A stretch of 64,000 nucleotides of DNA, taken from Sporosarcina sp. P34 (GTDB lineage: Bacteria > Bacillota > Bacilli > Bacillales_A > Planococcaceae). This document shows positions 26,077 through 37,869 of the stretch, piece by piece (the first letter of the stretch is position 1; the number at the start of each line of letters is the position of its first letter). The translations under genes and the position numbers were made by a program. The stretch is taken from positions 62,001 through 126,000 of the forward strand of contig NZ_PDZC01000008.1 of the NCBI RefSeq assembly GCF_002743375.1, given 5' to 3'. The notes under the pieces were generated by a model. It was not told where the DNA came from and ran no database searches. It was given only the letters and a program-made list of their open reading frames with translations.

Positions 26077-26356
26077 AGACTGGCAACGCACACAGGCGGC
26101 AGAGCAAGTAGCCGCTTTTTATTTATATACACCAATGTGTGGAACGTGTGCAGTTGCTTCAAAAATGCTGACGGTGATCGAGACAATGCGCCCGCAACTA
26201 CCGATTGGAAAGGCAGACTTGAACTATATTCAAGAAATCGCAACTGAATATGAGGTGGAAAGTGTTCCTTGTTTACTCATTCAGCGAAAAGGACAGCCTG
26301 TAGAAAAGATTTACGCCTTTCAATCCGTCCCGTATCTATTAGAGAAGCTCAGTTGA
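26057..26356 (+). CDS. yusE: thioredoxin-family protein
   Basis: 99 residues from ATG 26057 with AGGTGG upstream inside yusF; GTG 26048 is an alternative. Thioredoxin fold with active site CGTC (about 30-33, in YTPMCGTCAVASKM) and cis-proline segment ESVPCLLIQRKG. Small cytoplasmic redox protein; partner unknown. It is probably translationally coupled to yusF. The SAM-riboswitch promoter lies immediately after its stop codon. Confidence 0.85.
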   Translation: MNHWTIEDWQRTQAAEQVAAFYLYTPMCGTCAVASKMLTVIETMRPQLPIGKADLNYIQEIATEYEVESVPCLLIQRKGQPVEKIYAFQSVPYLLEKLS

Positions 26357-26382
26357 CAATCGAAATCAAAGTATGGTATAAG
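26353..26382 (+). promoter_or_regulatory. SigA promoter of the met operon
   Basis: TTGACA at 26353-26358, 18-bp spacer, TATAAG at 26377-26382. It partly overlaps the end of yusE and leads into the SAM riboswitch. Confidence 0.7.
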
Positions 26383-26403
26383 TAGTTAATCAATTGAATA
26401 CGT

Positions 26404-26573
26404 AACTCTTATAAAGAGCGGTGGAGGGAAGTGCCCTATGAAGCCCGGCAACCGTCACATATGTGAAATGGTGCCAAATCACTCAATGCGTAATGCTTTG
26501 GTAGATGAGAGAATGGTAACGTACATAACTACATACGTTCGGCCTTTCTGCTAATCTGCAGGAAGGCTTTTTT
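26404..26573 (+). ncRNA. SAM-I (S-box) riboswitch with terminator
   Basis: All S-box landmarks are in order: CTCTTATAAAGAG, GGTGGAGGGA, GCCCTATGAAGCCCGGCAACC, GGTGCCAAATC and GATGAGAGA closing stem P1 (near 26514). A terminator hairpin follows (GCCTTTCTGC with GCAGGAAGGC, 26542-26567, then six T). High SAM should stabilise the aptamer, let the terminator form, and shut off metNPQ. Confidence 0.95.
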
Positions 26574-26574
26574 A

Positions 26575-26694
26575 AACTAAAGCGGAAAGCGCCGTGTAGG
26601 CTCGACAGGCGTTGGAGGACGTACCACAAAGGCGCACTTTGCCTTTTTGGTACGTCTGAAACGACCCGAGAGCCTGGCACTTGTAGCTGGATGG
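26575..26694 (+). repeat. 120-bp structured repeat, copy 1
   Basis: Begins AACTAAAGCGGAA and ends GCTGGATGG. Three nested stems can form: AAGCGCC with GGCACTT (one mismatch), AGGCTC with GAGCCT, and a long apical hairpin GACGTACCACAAAGGCG with its partner TTGCCTTTTTGGTACGTC. It starts two bases after the T tract of the SAM-riboswitch terminator. Confidence 0.8.
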
Positions 26695-26814
26695 AACTAA
26701 AGCGGAAGATGCCGTTTAGCTCCGACAGGCGTTGGAGAGCTTAAAATCAAGGCGCTTTTTGCCTTGATCTTAAGATCGAAACGACCCGAGGAGCTGGCAT
26801 CTGAAGCTGGATGG
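26695..26814 (+). repeat. 120-bp structured repeat, copy 2
   Basis: Same length and frame of conserved blocks (CGACAGGCGTTGGAG, ATCGAAACGACCCGAG-like, AGCTGGATGGAACT). The stems have changed on both sides: AGATGCC with GGCATCT, AGCTCC with GGAGCT, and a different apical hairpin (ATCAAGGCG with TTGCCTTGAT). Paired changes in all three stems show selection for, or spread of, an RNA or DNA structure. Confidence 0.8.
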
Positions 26815-26839
26815 AACTAAAGCGGAAAGCGCTGTGTAG
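26815..26839 (+). repeat. 120-bp structured repeat, truncated copy 3
   Basis: The first 25 bases of the same unit (AACTAAAGCGGAAAGCGCTG and TGTAG), in perfect 120-bp register, then unrelated sequence leading to metN. Confidence 0.7.
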
Positions 26840-26885
26840 TATTCCAAAAAACAAATGAAAAAGACTTAATAAGGTGGTGCGGAAA

Positions 26886-27911
26886 ATGATTCAACTAACA
26901 AACGTTCATAAAAAGTTCCAATTGAACCGTTCAGAAATTGTCGCGGTAGATGACGTGACATTAGCCATCAAAGAGGGAGAAATTTTCGGCGTCATCGGGT
27001 ACAGTGGGGCAGGAAAAAGTACATTAATTCGACTATTGAATGGTCTTGAAACGCCTACGTCCGGCAGTATCATGATTCACGGACAAGAAATGACTTCATT
27101 ACAAGGTGCTGGCCTTCGGAATGCGCGTCAGAAAATCAGCATGATCTTCCAGCACTTTAACTTACTGTGGTCTAGAACAGTAGAAGAGAATATCATGTTT
27201 CCTCTCGAAATTGCTGGCGTAAAGAAATCGGCACGCAAGCAAAAAGTGAAGGAATTGATCGATCTCGTTGGTTTAACAGGTCGAGAACAGGCGTATCCAT
27301 CGCAATTATCAGGTGGTCAGAAACAACGTGTCGGTATTGCGCGCGCGCTTGCAAATGATCCTGAAGTCTTACTCTGTGATGAAGCGACGTCTGCACTAGA
27401 TCCAGAGACGACGAATGCGATTCTTGATTTACTAACAGATATTAATGAGCGTCTTGGACTAACGATTGTGTTAATTACGCATGAAATGCATGTTATCCGC
27501 AAAATCTGTCATCGCGTGGCGGTCATGGAAGCGGGGAAAGTCGTGGAACTGGGTAATGTACTAGATGTCTTCCAATCCCCACAAGCGGATATTACAAAGC
27601 GCTTTATTTCGCAAGTGACGGATAGTGCAGATACGGACGCAGCGATGGCACATTTACAGCAAGAATCGCCACACGGCAAATTGATCAAGCTAGCTTTCAT
27701 TGGCGACCGTACAGAGCAGCCGCTACTTGCTGAATTGATCCGTAAATTCCCCATCGATGTCAACATCGTGCAAGGAAATATTTCGACAACACGTGACGGC
27801 GCATACGGCACACTCGTCTTGCAACTAGTAGGGGACGTGGCGGTTATAGAGGAAGCAATTGCTTTCCTGGATGCCAATGAAGTGAAGACGGAGGTGCTGA
27901 TCCATGATTGA
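26886..27911 (+). CDS. metN: methionine ABC transporter ATP-binding protein
   Basis: 341 residues from ATG 26886 with AAGGTGG eight bases upstream; the in-frame GTGs at 26874 and 26877 are part of that site. Walker A GYSGAGKST (about 38-46), signature LSGGQKQRVGIARALA (about 138-153), Walker B VLLCDEATSALD (about 159-170) and the switch His in LITHEMHV. The C-terminal NIL domain (about 265-340) is the methionine-sensing module that inhibits transport. Drives import of D- and L-methionine with MetP and MetQ. Confidence 0.96.
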   Translation: MIQLTNVHKKFQLNRSEIVAVDDVTLAIKEGEIFGVIGYSGAGKSTLIRLLNGLETPTSGSIMIHGQEMTSLQGAGLRNARQKISMIFQHFNLLWSRTVEENIMFPLEIAGVKKSARKQKVKELIDLVGLTGREQAYPSQLSGGQKQRVGIARALANDPEVLLCDEATSALDPETTNAILDLLTDINERLGLTIVLITHEMHVIRKICHRVAVMEAGKVVELGNVLDVFQSPQADITKRFISQVTDSADTDAAMAHLQQESPHGKLIKLAFIGDRTEQPLLAELIRKFPIDVNIVQGNISTTRDGAYGTLVLQLVGDVAVIEEAIAFLDANEVKTEVLIHD

Positions 27912-28572
27912 GCAATGGTTCCCAAACGTGAATTGGGATAAAATGTGGGAAGCAACGGGTGAGACGCTTTATATGTCGGCTTACTCCACGTTCTTTACAT
28001 TTGTCTTCGGTATCGCACTTGGTTTGTTGTTGTTTTTAACAAGTCCAGGGCAGTTATGGGCGAATAAAATCACCAATGTCTTTACAGGGGCCTTCGTGAA
28101 TATATTCCGGTCGATTCCTTTTATCATATTGATTATTTTATTAATTCCTCTAACAAAATTATTATTCGACAGTATGCGTGGACCGAATGCCGCACTACCC
28201 GCATTAATTATCGGTGCCGCTCCATTTTATGGCCGTATGGTGTTGATTGCATTGCAGGAAATCGATAAAGGGGTTATTGAAGCAGCGCGCTCAATGGGTG
28301 CTAAAACATCCACAATCATTTTCAAAGTTTTGTTACCAGAATCCATGCCGGCATTAGTCTCTGGAATTACGGTAACTTCGATTGCGCTCGTCGGATATAC
28401 CGCGATGGCGGGAGTGATCGGTGCAGGCGGTCTTGGTACGCTAGCATATTTGGAAGGGTTCCAGCGTAGTCGCGAAGATGTAACGTTAATGGCAACGATT
28501 CTAGTATTGATTATCGTATTTATCATTCAATTTATTGGTGATTTCATTACAAAACGTTTGGACAAGCGATAA
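27904..28572 (+). CDS. metP: methionine ABC transporter permease
   Basis: 222 residues, five predicted membrane helices, overlapping metN by 8 bp. The coupling helix region EAARSMGAKTSTIIFKVLLPESMPALVSG (split over about 130-158) is the EAA motif that docks with MetN. Close to B. subtilis MetP (YusB) and E. coli MetI. Confidence 0.95.
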   Translation: MIEQWFPNVNWDKMWEATGETLYMSAYSTFFTFVFGIALGLLLFLTSPGQLWANKITNVFTGAFVNIFRSIPFIILIILLIPLTKLLFDSMRGPNAALPALIIGAAPFYGRMVLIALQEIDKGVIEAARSMGAKTSTIIFKVLLPESMPALVSGITVTSIALVGYTAMAGVIGAGGLGTLAYLEGFQRSREDVTLMATILVLIIVFIIQFIGDFITKRLDKR

Positions 28573-28637
28573 TAGGATTTTCAGGGAAACCTGTTAACCA
28601 TAGAAATATTCCATAATGGAGAGGGAGAAATGTGGAT

Positions 28638-29495
28638 ATGAAGAAATTTTTATTCGGTCTATTCGCAGCAGTACTAGTGCTTGCATTGGCAGCTTGCGGA
28701 TCGAAAGACGAAGGTAGTAAAGATAATGCAGCACCAGATGTAGATGGAGCAGAAAAAGGCGAGAAAACATCATTGGTAGTCGGCGCATCTAACACACCAC
28801 ACGCAATAATTTTGGAAGAAGCTAAGCCATTACTAGCTGAAAAAGGTTATGACTTAACAATCGAGAGTTACACAGATTATGTACTGCCAAACAAAGATTT
28901 GGACGAAGGTACACTGGATGCGAACTATTTCCAACACATTCCTTACCTAGAGAGTCAAATTGCCGATTTCGGTTATGACTTCGTTAATGCAGGCGCAATT
29001 CACATCGAGCCAATCGGTGTATACTCTAAGAAATATGATTCATTGGAAGAACTTCCTGACGGAGCGACGATCTTAATCAGTAACTCCGTTGCGGATCACG
29101 GTCGAGTGCTTGCTATGCTTGAAGAAAAAGGATTGATCAAGCTAGCGGATGACGTGGAAAAAGTAAAAGCTGAAGTAGGCGATATCGTAGAAAATCCAAA
29201 GAACTTGGAGTTTGATGCGAACTACGAAGCAGCGTTAATGCCACAGTTGTATAATAACGATGAAGGCGACGCATTATTAATCAACTCCAACTTCGCTATC
29301 GATGCGGGGTTGAATCCAATGGAAGATGCGATCGCATTGGAAGATAAAGAGTCTCCGTACGTTAATATAATTGCTGTGAAGAGCGGCAACGAAGACAGCG
29401 ATGCAATCAAAGCATTGGTAGAAGTATTGACTTCAGAACAAATTCAAGATTTCATTTTGAATGAATGGTCTGGATCAGTTGTTCCTGTGAAATAA
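28638..29495 (+). CDS. metQ: methionine-binding lipoprotein
   Basis: 285 residues from ATG 28638 (GAGGGAG ten bases upstream). Signal peptide MKKFLFGLFAAVLVLALAAC with the lipobox Cys at 20. NlpA/MetQ-family body: VVGASNTPHAIILEEAKP, YTDYVLPNKDL and DANYFQHIPYLES, residues that line the methionine site in related structures. Lipid-anchored outside the membrane, it hands methionine to MetNP. Confidence 0.95.
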   Translation: MKKFLFGLFAAVLVLALAACGSKDEGSKDNAAPDVDGAEKGEKTSLVVGASNTPHAIILEEAKPLLAEKGYDLTIESYTDYVLPNKDLDEGTLDANYFQHIPYLESQIADFGYDFVNAGAIHIEPIGVYSKKYDSLEELPDGATILISNSVADHGRVLAMLEEKGLIKLADDVEKVKAEVGDIVENPKNLEFDANYEAALMPQLYNNDEGDALLINSNFAIDAGLNPMEDAIALEDKESPYVNIIAVKSGNEDSDAIKALVEVLTSEQIQDFILNEWSGSVVPVK

Positions 29496-29505
29496 TTCAA
29501 CGAAC

Positions 29506-29536
29506 GCCGGTAGCTATCGCAGCTGCCGGTTTTTTT
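29506..29536 (+). terminator. intrinsic terminator of metNPQ
   Basis: CCGGTAGCT and AGCTGCCGG stem followed by seven T. Confidence 0.85.
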
Positions 29537-29588
29537 ATTGTGTGCTTGGTGGGTGTGTTAGTGTGGTTGCTACATGTTGGTGGAGATT

Positions 29589-29856
29589 CGCTCAATGTGT
29601 TGGTCTATCCGCTCTATCGCGCCCGAGCCCCGCTCAATATGCTAGTGTGTCCGCTCTATCCCGCACGAGATCCGCTCAATGGGCTGGTCGCTCTACTCGG
29701 TCTGAGACTCGCTCAATGTTCTGGTCTATCCGCTCTATCCCGCACGAGACTCGCTCAATGTTCTGGTCTATCCGCTCTATCGCGCCCGAGCCTCGCTCAA
29801 TGCGCTCTCGTATCCGTTCAACCCCACGCGCTACCCGCTCAAAGTGCCTTCATGCC
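29589..29856. repeat. phased array: CGCTCWAT word every 21 bp, thirteen units
   Basis: Words begin at 29589, 29610, 29631, 29652, 29673, 29689, 29710, 29731, 29752, 29773, 29794, 29815 and 29836. All steps are 21 bp except one of 16. CGCTCAATG units (followed by TTCTGGTCTATC in the best copies) alternate with CGCTCTATC units (followed by CCGCACGAGACT), giving a 42-bp higher-order repeat. Because 21 is divisible by three, two frames stay open through the array, but they lack ribosome sites and look non-biological. It fills the gap between metQ and the symporter gene. Confidence 0.8.
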
Positions 29857-30025
29857 CACCTAATCCACACAACTAAACTTCCAAACAACACCACCCAATC
29901 CACTTCCTAACAACCCGCAAGAAAAACATTACATAAATCTAAATAAAATCTTCTTTATTCTATCGACTTGTGATAAAGTTGATTTTGTTTGAGTAATACA
30001 TATGTGTATTTGAGGAGGACGTATT

Positions 30026-31207
30026 GTGAAGTTTAAATTAGGGCTCATTTGGCGAATTCTCATTGCCATTGGGCTGGCGATCGGACTTGGTTTAGTATTG
30101 CCGTTGATCCATGAAGGATTTGCGCATTGGTTCGTTCGTTTAGCAGCTACTTTTAATATGTTATTCGGTGGATTCTTGAACTTTATCGTTCCGCTGATTA
30201 TCACTGCGTTTATCGCACCAAGTATTGCAAAACTTGGCGCAGGTTCCGGAAAATTACTTGGTATGTCTGCTGCATTTGCGTATGGATCTACGGTAATTGC
30301 GGGATTGCTTGCGTATATTGTCGCAATAAATATTTTGCCCAACTTTATTCAGCCGACGACGAAGAAGGATGTTGCAGAAGGCGCACGTGAAGCCGGAGTA
30401 GCGTTCTTCGAAATGGAAATGGATCCAGTGATGGGGATCATGACTGCTTTGCTATTGGCATTTGTGCTTGGCATTGGAATGGCAGCGATTAAAGGGAAGA
30501 CGATGATATCATTCTTCGATGAATTTAATTTGATTATCGATAAAGTCATTTCTGTCGTCATCATTCCATTACTACCTTTCCATATTTTCGGGATTTTCCT
30601 GAATATGACGTATACAGGTGAAGTGGCAAATGTACTTTCAGTCTTTGTATTTGTTTTCATTATGATTATTCTTCTTCATTTGACCATGCTGACATTCCAA
30701 TACACAGTGGCGGGTACGTTGAACAAACGGAATCCGTTCGTGTTAATGAAAACGATGTTGCCAGCATATCTGACAGCGATCGGAACGCAGTCTTCTGCTG
30801 CAACGATTCCGGTTACGTTGCGTCAAGCGAAAAAAACGGGTGCTTCGGAACGTGTAACGGACTTCGCGGTTCCATTATTCGCAACGATCCATTTGTCAGG
30901 TAGTACGATTACGATTGTTTCCTGTTCGATCGGTGTTATGCTGATGAATGGTTTTGATGTAAGTTTTGGTTCGTATTTACAATTTATCTTTATGTTAGGT
31001 GTTACGATGATCGCCGCTCCAGGTGTACCGGGAGGCGCAGTCGTCGCGGCAACTGGACTTCTGACGACTATGCTTGGATTCAGTGATGGCATGGTAGCAT
31101 TGATGATTGCGCTCTATTTAGCGCAAGATAGTTTCGGAACAGCAACGAACGTTACAGGTGACGGTGCGCTTGCAATGATCGTCGATCGTTTCACTAAAAA
31201 AGTATAG
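30026..31207 (+). CDS. dicarboxylate/amino acid:cation symporter (DAACS)
   Basis: 393 residues from GTG 30026 with GAGGAGG seven bases upstream. About eight membrane helices and re-entrant loops. TQSSAATIPVTLRQA (about 252-266) is the serine-rich HP1 motif of the GltPh/GltT family, and DSFGTATNVTGDGALAMIVDRF near the C-terminus matches the substrate-binding helix 8 region. It imports glutamate, aspartate or C4-dicarboxylates with protons or sodium. Monocistronic, with its own terminator; it is a shorter member of the family. Confidence 0.88.
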   Translation: MKFKLGLIWRILIAIGLAIGLGLVLPLIHEGFAHWFVRLAATFNMLFGGFLNFIVPLIITAFIAPSIAKLGAGSGKLLGMSAAFAYGSTVIAGLLAYIVAINILPNFIQPTTKKDVAEGAREAGVAFFEMEMDPVMGIMTALLLAFVLGIGMAAIKGKTMISFFDEFNLIIDKVISVVIIPLLPFHIFGIFLNMTYTGEVANVLSVFVFVFIMIILLHLTMLTFQYTVAGTLNKRNPFVLMKTMLPAYLTAIGTQSSAATIPVTLRQAKKTGASERVTDFAVPLFATIHLSGSTITIVSCSIGVMLMNGFDVSFGSYLQFIFMLGVTMIAAPGVPGGAVVAATGLLTTMLGFSDGMVALMIALYLAQDSFGTATNVTGDGALAMIVDRFTKKV

Positions 31208-31217
31208 AGTAGTAGAA

Positions 31218-31243
31218 AAGTCGGTTACTTGACCGACTTTTTT
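31218..31243 (+). terminator. intrinsic terminator
   Basis: AAGTCGGT and ACCGACTT stem followed by T tract. Confidence 0.88.
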
Positions 31244-31381
31244 GCTGTCTAATTCTTATGTACTAAGGACTGGTTGATTCTCATTCACTAGTTGTCAAAT
31301 GAAAAATACATATCGTGAAAAATATAGCCGTCTGCGTTGTTGCAATGAAATTAGCCAATATGTGTAATGTTTCTTAAAGAT

Positions 31382-31410
31382 TTGCAACCCAATCAAATAT
31401 GGGTTAAGAT
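31382..31410 (+). promoter_or_regulatory. suf operon promoter with palindromic spacer
   Basis: TTGCAA at 31382-31387 and TAAGAT at 31405-31410 with a 17-bp spacer. The spacer contains the inverted repeat AACCCA-N8-TGGGTT (31386-31405), which would place a bound dimer between the two promoter boxes. No known regulator is assigned. Confidence 0.5.
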
Positions 31411-31474
31411 TAGAATGATACTAAATAGAGAATGGATCATAACCATTCAACGCGATCATACTGGAGGTATTGGA

Positions 31475-32254
31475 ATGGCAATTTTGGAAATTAAAGATCT
31501 TCATGTCCGAATTGAGGACAAAGAAATCTTAAAAGGTGTTACCTTAACAATAAATACAAATGAGATCCATGCAATCATGGGTCCAAATGGTACGGGGAAA
31601 TCCACGCTTGCATCCGCAATCATGGGTCACCCGAAATATGAAGTGACTTCCGGATCCATTATGCTTGATGGAGAAGACGTATTGGCAATGGAAGTAGATG
31701 AGCGTGCGAGAGCCGGTCTATTCCTAGCTATGCAATATCCAAGTGAAATCACTGGTGTAACGAACGCAGATTTCCTTCGTTCTGGAGTGAACGCACGTCG
31801 TGAAGAAGGCGATGAAATTTCTTTGATGAAATTTATTCGTGAAATGGATAGCAAGATGGAAGTTCTTGAAATGCAAGAAGATATGGCCACTCGTTATTTG
31901 AATGAAGGTTTCTCAGGTGGAGAGAAAAAGCGTAACGAAATTCTCCAACTTATGATGTTGAAGCCAAAGTTCGCAGTACTTGACGAGATTGACTCAGGTC
32001 TGGATATCGACGCATTGAAAATTGTTTCTAACGGTATCAACCAAATGCGCGGCGAAGGTTTCGGTTGCTTAATTATCACTCACTACCAACGTTTATTGGA
32101 TTACATCGAGCCAGATAAAGTGCATATCATTATGCAAGGTAAAATTGTTAAAACGGGTGGTTCAGAACTAGCTAAGAAACTTGAAGTTGAAGGATACGAC
32201 TGGATCAAAGAAGAACTAGGTATCGAAGACGAAACTGTTGGACAAGAAGCATAA
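31475..32254 (+). CDS. sufC: Fe-S cluster assembly ATPase
   Basis: 259 residues from ATG 31475 (GGAGG ten bases upstream). ABC-type ATPase: Walker [10 protein letters not shown] (about 34-42), signature [14 protein letters not shown] (about 146-159), Walker [13 protein letters not shown] (about 166-177). It works with SufB and SufD in the scaffold complex, without a membrane partner. First gene of sufCDSUB, the only essential Fe-S assembly system of Bacilli. Confidence 0.97.
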   Translation: MAILEIKDLHVRIEDKEILKGVTLTINTNEIHAIMGPNGTGKSTLASAIMGHPKYEVTSGSIMLDGEDVLAMEVDERARAGLFLAMQYPSEITGVTNADFLRSGVNARREEGDEISLMKFIREMDSKMEVLEMQEDMATRYLNEGFSGGEKKRNEILQLMMLKPKFAVLDEIDSGLDIDALKIVSNGINQMRGEGFGCLIITHYQRLLDYIEPDKVHIIMQGKIVKTGGSELAKKLEVEGYDWIKEELGIEDETVGQEA

Positions 32255-32272
32255 GAAAGGGGACGACTCAAA

Positions 32273-35236
<2,964 letters not shown>

Positions 35237-35278
35237 CCTTGGCCATAGTACGAGCAATTATGGAACGGAGGAATAATA

Positions 35279-36676
35279 ATGGCAAAACAAATGCCGGAAA
35301 TCGGCGATTACAAATACGGTTTCCATGACAAAGACGTTTCTGTGTTCCGTTCAGAACGTGGATTGACACGTGAGATAGTGGAAGAAATTTCGGCAATGAA
35401 AGAAGAACCACAGTGGATGTTGGATTACCGTTTGAAATCTCTTGAAATTTTTTACAGTAAGCCAATGCCACAATGGGGCGGAGACTTGAATTCATTGAAG
35501 TTTGATGAAATCACGTACTACGTAAAACCGTCTGAAGGTGCAGAAACTTCTTGGGATGAAGTACCTGATGAAATCAAGCGTACGTTTGATAAACTAGGTA
35601 TTCCTGAAGCGGAACAAAAATACTTAGCAGGTGTCTCTGCACAGTATGAGTCTGAAGTTGTTTACCACAATATGAAAGAAGAACTAACAGATCTAGGAAT
35701 TGTCTTTAAAGACACAGATTCTGCACTTCGTGAAAACGAAGAGTTGTTCAAAAAATATTGGGGTACGGTTATTCCGAACTCAGACAACAAATTCTCAGCG
35801 TTAAACTCTGCTGTATGGTCTGGTGGATCATTTATCTATGTACCACCTGGCGTGAATGTAGAAACACCGCTACAAGCTTATTTCCGTATTAACTCGGAAA
35901 ACATGGGACAATTCGAGCGTACGTTAATCATCGTAGACGAAGGCGCAAGCGTTCACTACGTAGAAGGTTGTACAGCACCTGTTTATACAACCAACTCCCT
36001 ACACAGTGCGGTTGTAGAAATTATCATCAAAAAAGATGCATATTGCCGTTACACAACGATCCAAAACTGGGCGAACAACGTCTACAACTTGGTAACGAAG
36101 CGTGCAGTATGTGAAGAGAATGCGACAATGGAATGGGTCGATGGAAACATTGGTTCTAAATTGACGATGAAGTACCCTGCAGTCATCCTAAAAGGTGAAG
36201 GCTCACGCGGTATGACGCTATCCATCGCATTAGCAGGTAAAGGACAGCACCAGGATGCCGGCGCGAAAATGATGCACTTGGCACCTAACACGTCTTCTAC
36301 TATTGTTTCAAAATCTATTTCTCAACACGGCGGAAAAGTAACGTATCGCGGAGTTGTTCACTTCGGACGCAATGCAGACGGAGCTCGTGCCAACATTGAG
36401 TGTGATACGTTGATTATGGATAAACTCTCTACTTCAGATACGATTCCATACAATGAAATTTTGAATAACAATATTTCATTGGAACACGAAGCAAAAGTAT
36501 CGAAAGTTTCCGAAGAGCAACTCTTCTATTTGATGAGCCGCGGTATTCCTGAATTGGAAGCAACAGAAATGATCGTTATGGGCTTCATCGAGCCATTCAC
36601 AAAAGAACTACCGATGGAATATGCGGTAGAGATGAACCGTTTGATCAAGTTCGAGATGGAAGGTTCTATCGGATAA
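35279..36676 (+). CDS. sufB: Fe-S cluster assembly scaffold subunit
   Basis: 465 residues, the full SufB length. Conserved stretches include [31 protein letters not shown] with its Cys, and [26 protein letters not shown]. With SufC and SufD it builds the nascent cluster. Last gene of the operon; ends 8 bp before a strong terminator. Confidence 0.97.
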   Translation: MAKQMPEIGDYKYGFHDKDVSVFRSERGLTREIVEEISAMKEEPQWMLDYRLKSLEIFYSKPMPQWGGDLNSLKFDEITYYVKPSEGAETSWDEVPDEIKRTFDKLGIPEAEQKYLAGVSAQYESEVVYHNMKEELTDLGIVFKDTDSALRENEELFKKYWGTVIPNSDNKFSALNSAVWSGGSFIYVPPGVNVETPLQAYFRINSENMGQFERTLIIVDEGASVHYVEGCTAPVYTTNSLHSAVVEIIIKKDAYCRYTTIQNWANNVYNLVTKRAVCEENATMEWVDGNIGSKLTMKYPAVILKGEGSRGMTLSIALAGKGQHQDAGAKMMHLAPNTSSTIVSKSISQHGGKVTYRGVVHFGRNADGARANIECDTLIMDKLSTSDTIPYNEILNNNISLEHEAKVSKVSEEQLFYLMSRGIPELEATEMIVMGFIEPFTKELPMEYAVEMNRLIKFEMEGSIG

Positions 36677-36683
36677 GACAGCA

Positions 36684-36722
36684 AAAACCTGCCCGCATCT
36701 ACAAGATGCGGCAGGTTTTTTT
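36684..36722 (+). terminator. intrinsic terminator of suf operon
   Basis: Long stem AAAACCTGCC and GCATCT with AGATGC and GGCAGGTTTT (single-base bulges), then T tract. Confidence 0.9.
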
Positions 36723-36770
36723 ATGCGTTCATTTAATAGTAGCTGTCCTAAGATTTGATGGCTTTGTAGT

Positions 36771-37187
36771 TTATCTACCTTTTTTCTCCACAACCGCAAT
36801 CGTGCATCTCGAAACACTTATTAATTTACCTACTTCATCCGTGATTTGGATATCCCAGACCATCGATGTGCGCCCTTTATGGAATGGAACGGCAGTAGCA
36901 GTGACCACACCATCTTTTTTACCTCGTACATGATTCGCATTAATTTCTAGACCTACTGGATAATGCGTCTCGGGATTTAGGTTTAAAGCGGCTGCAATGC
37001 TGGCCGCAGTTTCAGCTAGTGCTACTGAAGCGCCTCCATGTAACAACCCCATAGGCTGAACAGTTTTCGGTCCAACTGGCATTTCACAGACGACTTTGTC
37101 AGGATCGAGTTGTGTAAAGGTAATGCCTAAAGCACCTATCAATGTCTGTTCCAAATCAATACTATCTAATAAATTAAGTTCTTTCAT
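36771..37187 (-). CDS. hotdog-fold acyl-CoA thioesterase, PaaI/MenI-like
   Basis: 138 residues from ATG 37187; the ATG at 37205 overlaps a GGAGG that serves as ribosome site. GLLHGGASVALAETAASIA (about 54-72) and VGLEINANHVRGKKDGVV (about 83-100) agree closely with B. subtilis YuxO/MenI (1,4-dihydroxy-2-naphthoyl-CoA hydrolase) and with PaaI phenylacetyl-CoA thioesterases; the catalytic Glu is in ALAET. Men genes are not nearby; the MarR operators around it suggest a role in aromatic or reactive-compound handling instead. Confidence 0.82.
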   Translation of the reverse strand: MKELNLLDSIDLEQTLIGALGITFTQLDPDKVVCEMPVGPKTVQPMGLLHGGASVALAETAASIAAALNLNPETHYPVGLEINANHVRGKKDGVVTATAVPFHKGRTSMVWDIQITDEVGKLISVSRCTIAVVEKKGR

Positions 37188-37224
37188 CCTCTTCTCTACC
37201 TCCATTTCACTGAAATACTTCTAC

Positions 37225-37242
37225 TACATGTATATACATGTA
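37225..37242. promoter_or_regulatory. candidate MarR operator, site 1
   Basis: TACATGTATATACATGTA, a perfect 18-bp palindrome between the thioesterase and MarR genes, 38 bp before the thioesterase start. An identical palindrome lies upstream of the flavin monooxygenase gene. Confidence 0.75.
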
Positions 37243-37295
37243 ATAAAAGCATACTACTAAGTGTAGCGGGAAATCCAGCTTTAAAATTTATGCCG

Positions 37296-37305
37296 GTACA
37301 TGTAC
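37296..37305. promoter_or_regulatory. candidate MarR operator, site 2 (core)
   Basis: GTACATGTAC, a 10-bp palindrome sharing the TACATGTA core with sites 1 and 3. It overlaps a likely -10 (TACAAT at 37303-37308) of the marR gene, fitting autorepression. Confidence 0.5.
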
Positions 37306-37370
37306 AATAGAATGAATTGTCGAAGCGGCTGTGACAGTACGGCCATCATTTTTAGGAAAGAGTGGACATC

Positions 37371-37835
37371 ATGAGAAAAAAATTGGATCAAGAGCAAGCA
37401 AATTATATTATTGACGTGTGTACTAGTGCGAATCTCCGTGCGGTATCCGGATCACTCACACAACTGTACAATCATCTCTTGAAATCTACTGGATTAAAAA
37501 TCACCCAATATTATATGCTCGGCAATATTTATACATCACCGGATATTTCGATTAGTAAATTAGGTGAGATGATGTTGCTGGATCAAACAACCGTCACGCG
37601 TAACTTGAACATTCTAAACGATTCCGGATATGTACAGATCAAAAGAGCGAAACAGGATTCGCGAACCAAAGTGGTCACGATTACAGAATTAGGGTATGAC
37701 AAATTAAATGAAGCTACACCGATCTGGACACAAGTACAGGAACAAATTGAAGGATCTATCGGCAAAGGAGAATATATGGACTTACTGAAGAAGTTGAAGG
37801 CATTACAAAAAGTGATTGATGAATTTGAAATTTAA
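37371..37835 (+). CDS. MarR-family transcriptional regulator
   Basis: 154 residues from ATG 37371 with AGGAAAG upstream. Winged helix-turn-helix: SISKLGEMMLLDQTTVTRNLNILNDSGYV (about 63-91, recognition helix QTTVTRNLNIL) and wing KRAKQDSRTKVVTIT. There are two Cys, one (C20) in the first helix, which could be redox sensors. It lies between three copies of a TACATGTA palindrome, so it probably represses itself, the thioesterase and the monooxygenase. Confidence 0.9.
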   Translation: MRKKLDQEQANYIIDVCTSANLRAVSGSLTQLYNHLLKSTGLKITQYYMLGNIYTSPDISISKLGEMMLLDQTTVTRNLNILNDSGYVQIKRAKQDSRTKVVTITELGYDKLNEATPIWTQVQEQIEGSIGKGEYMDLLKKLKALQKVIDEFEI

Positions 37836-37869
37836 GTAGCACAAAAATGAATCTCCATTCATAAATTGA

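Noticed and set aside
26404-26573. T-box leader
   Set aside because: The leader has S-box landmarks and lacks the T-box sequence (TGGNACCGCG), so SAM-I riboswitch is the better call.
29465-29910. Open frames of about 120-130 codons across array II
   Set aside because: They are open only because a 21-bp repeat keeps frame. No ribosome site, and one begins inside metQ and crosses its terminator.
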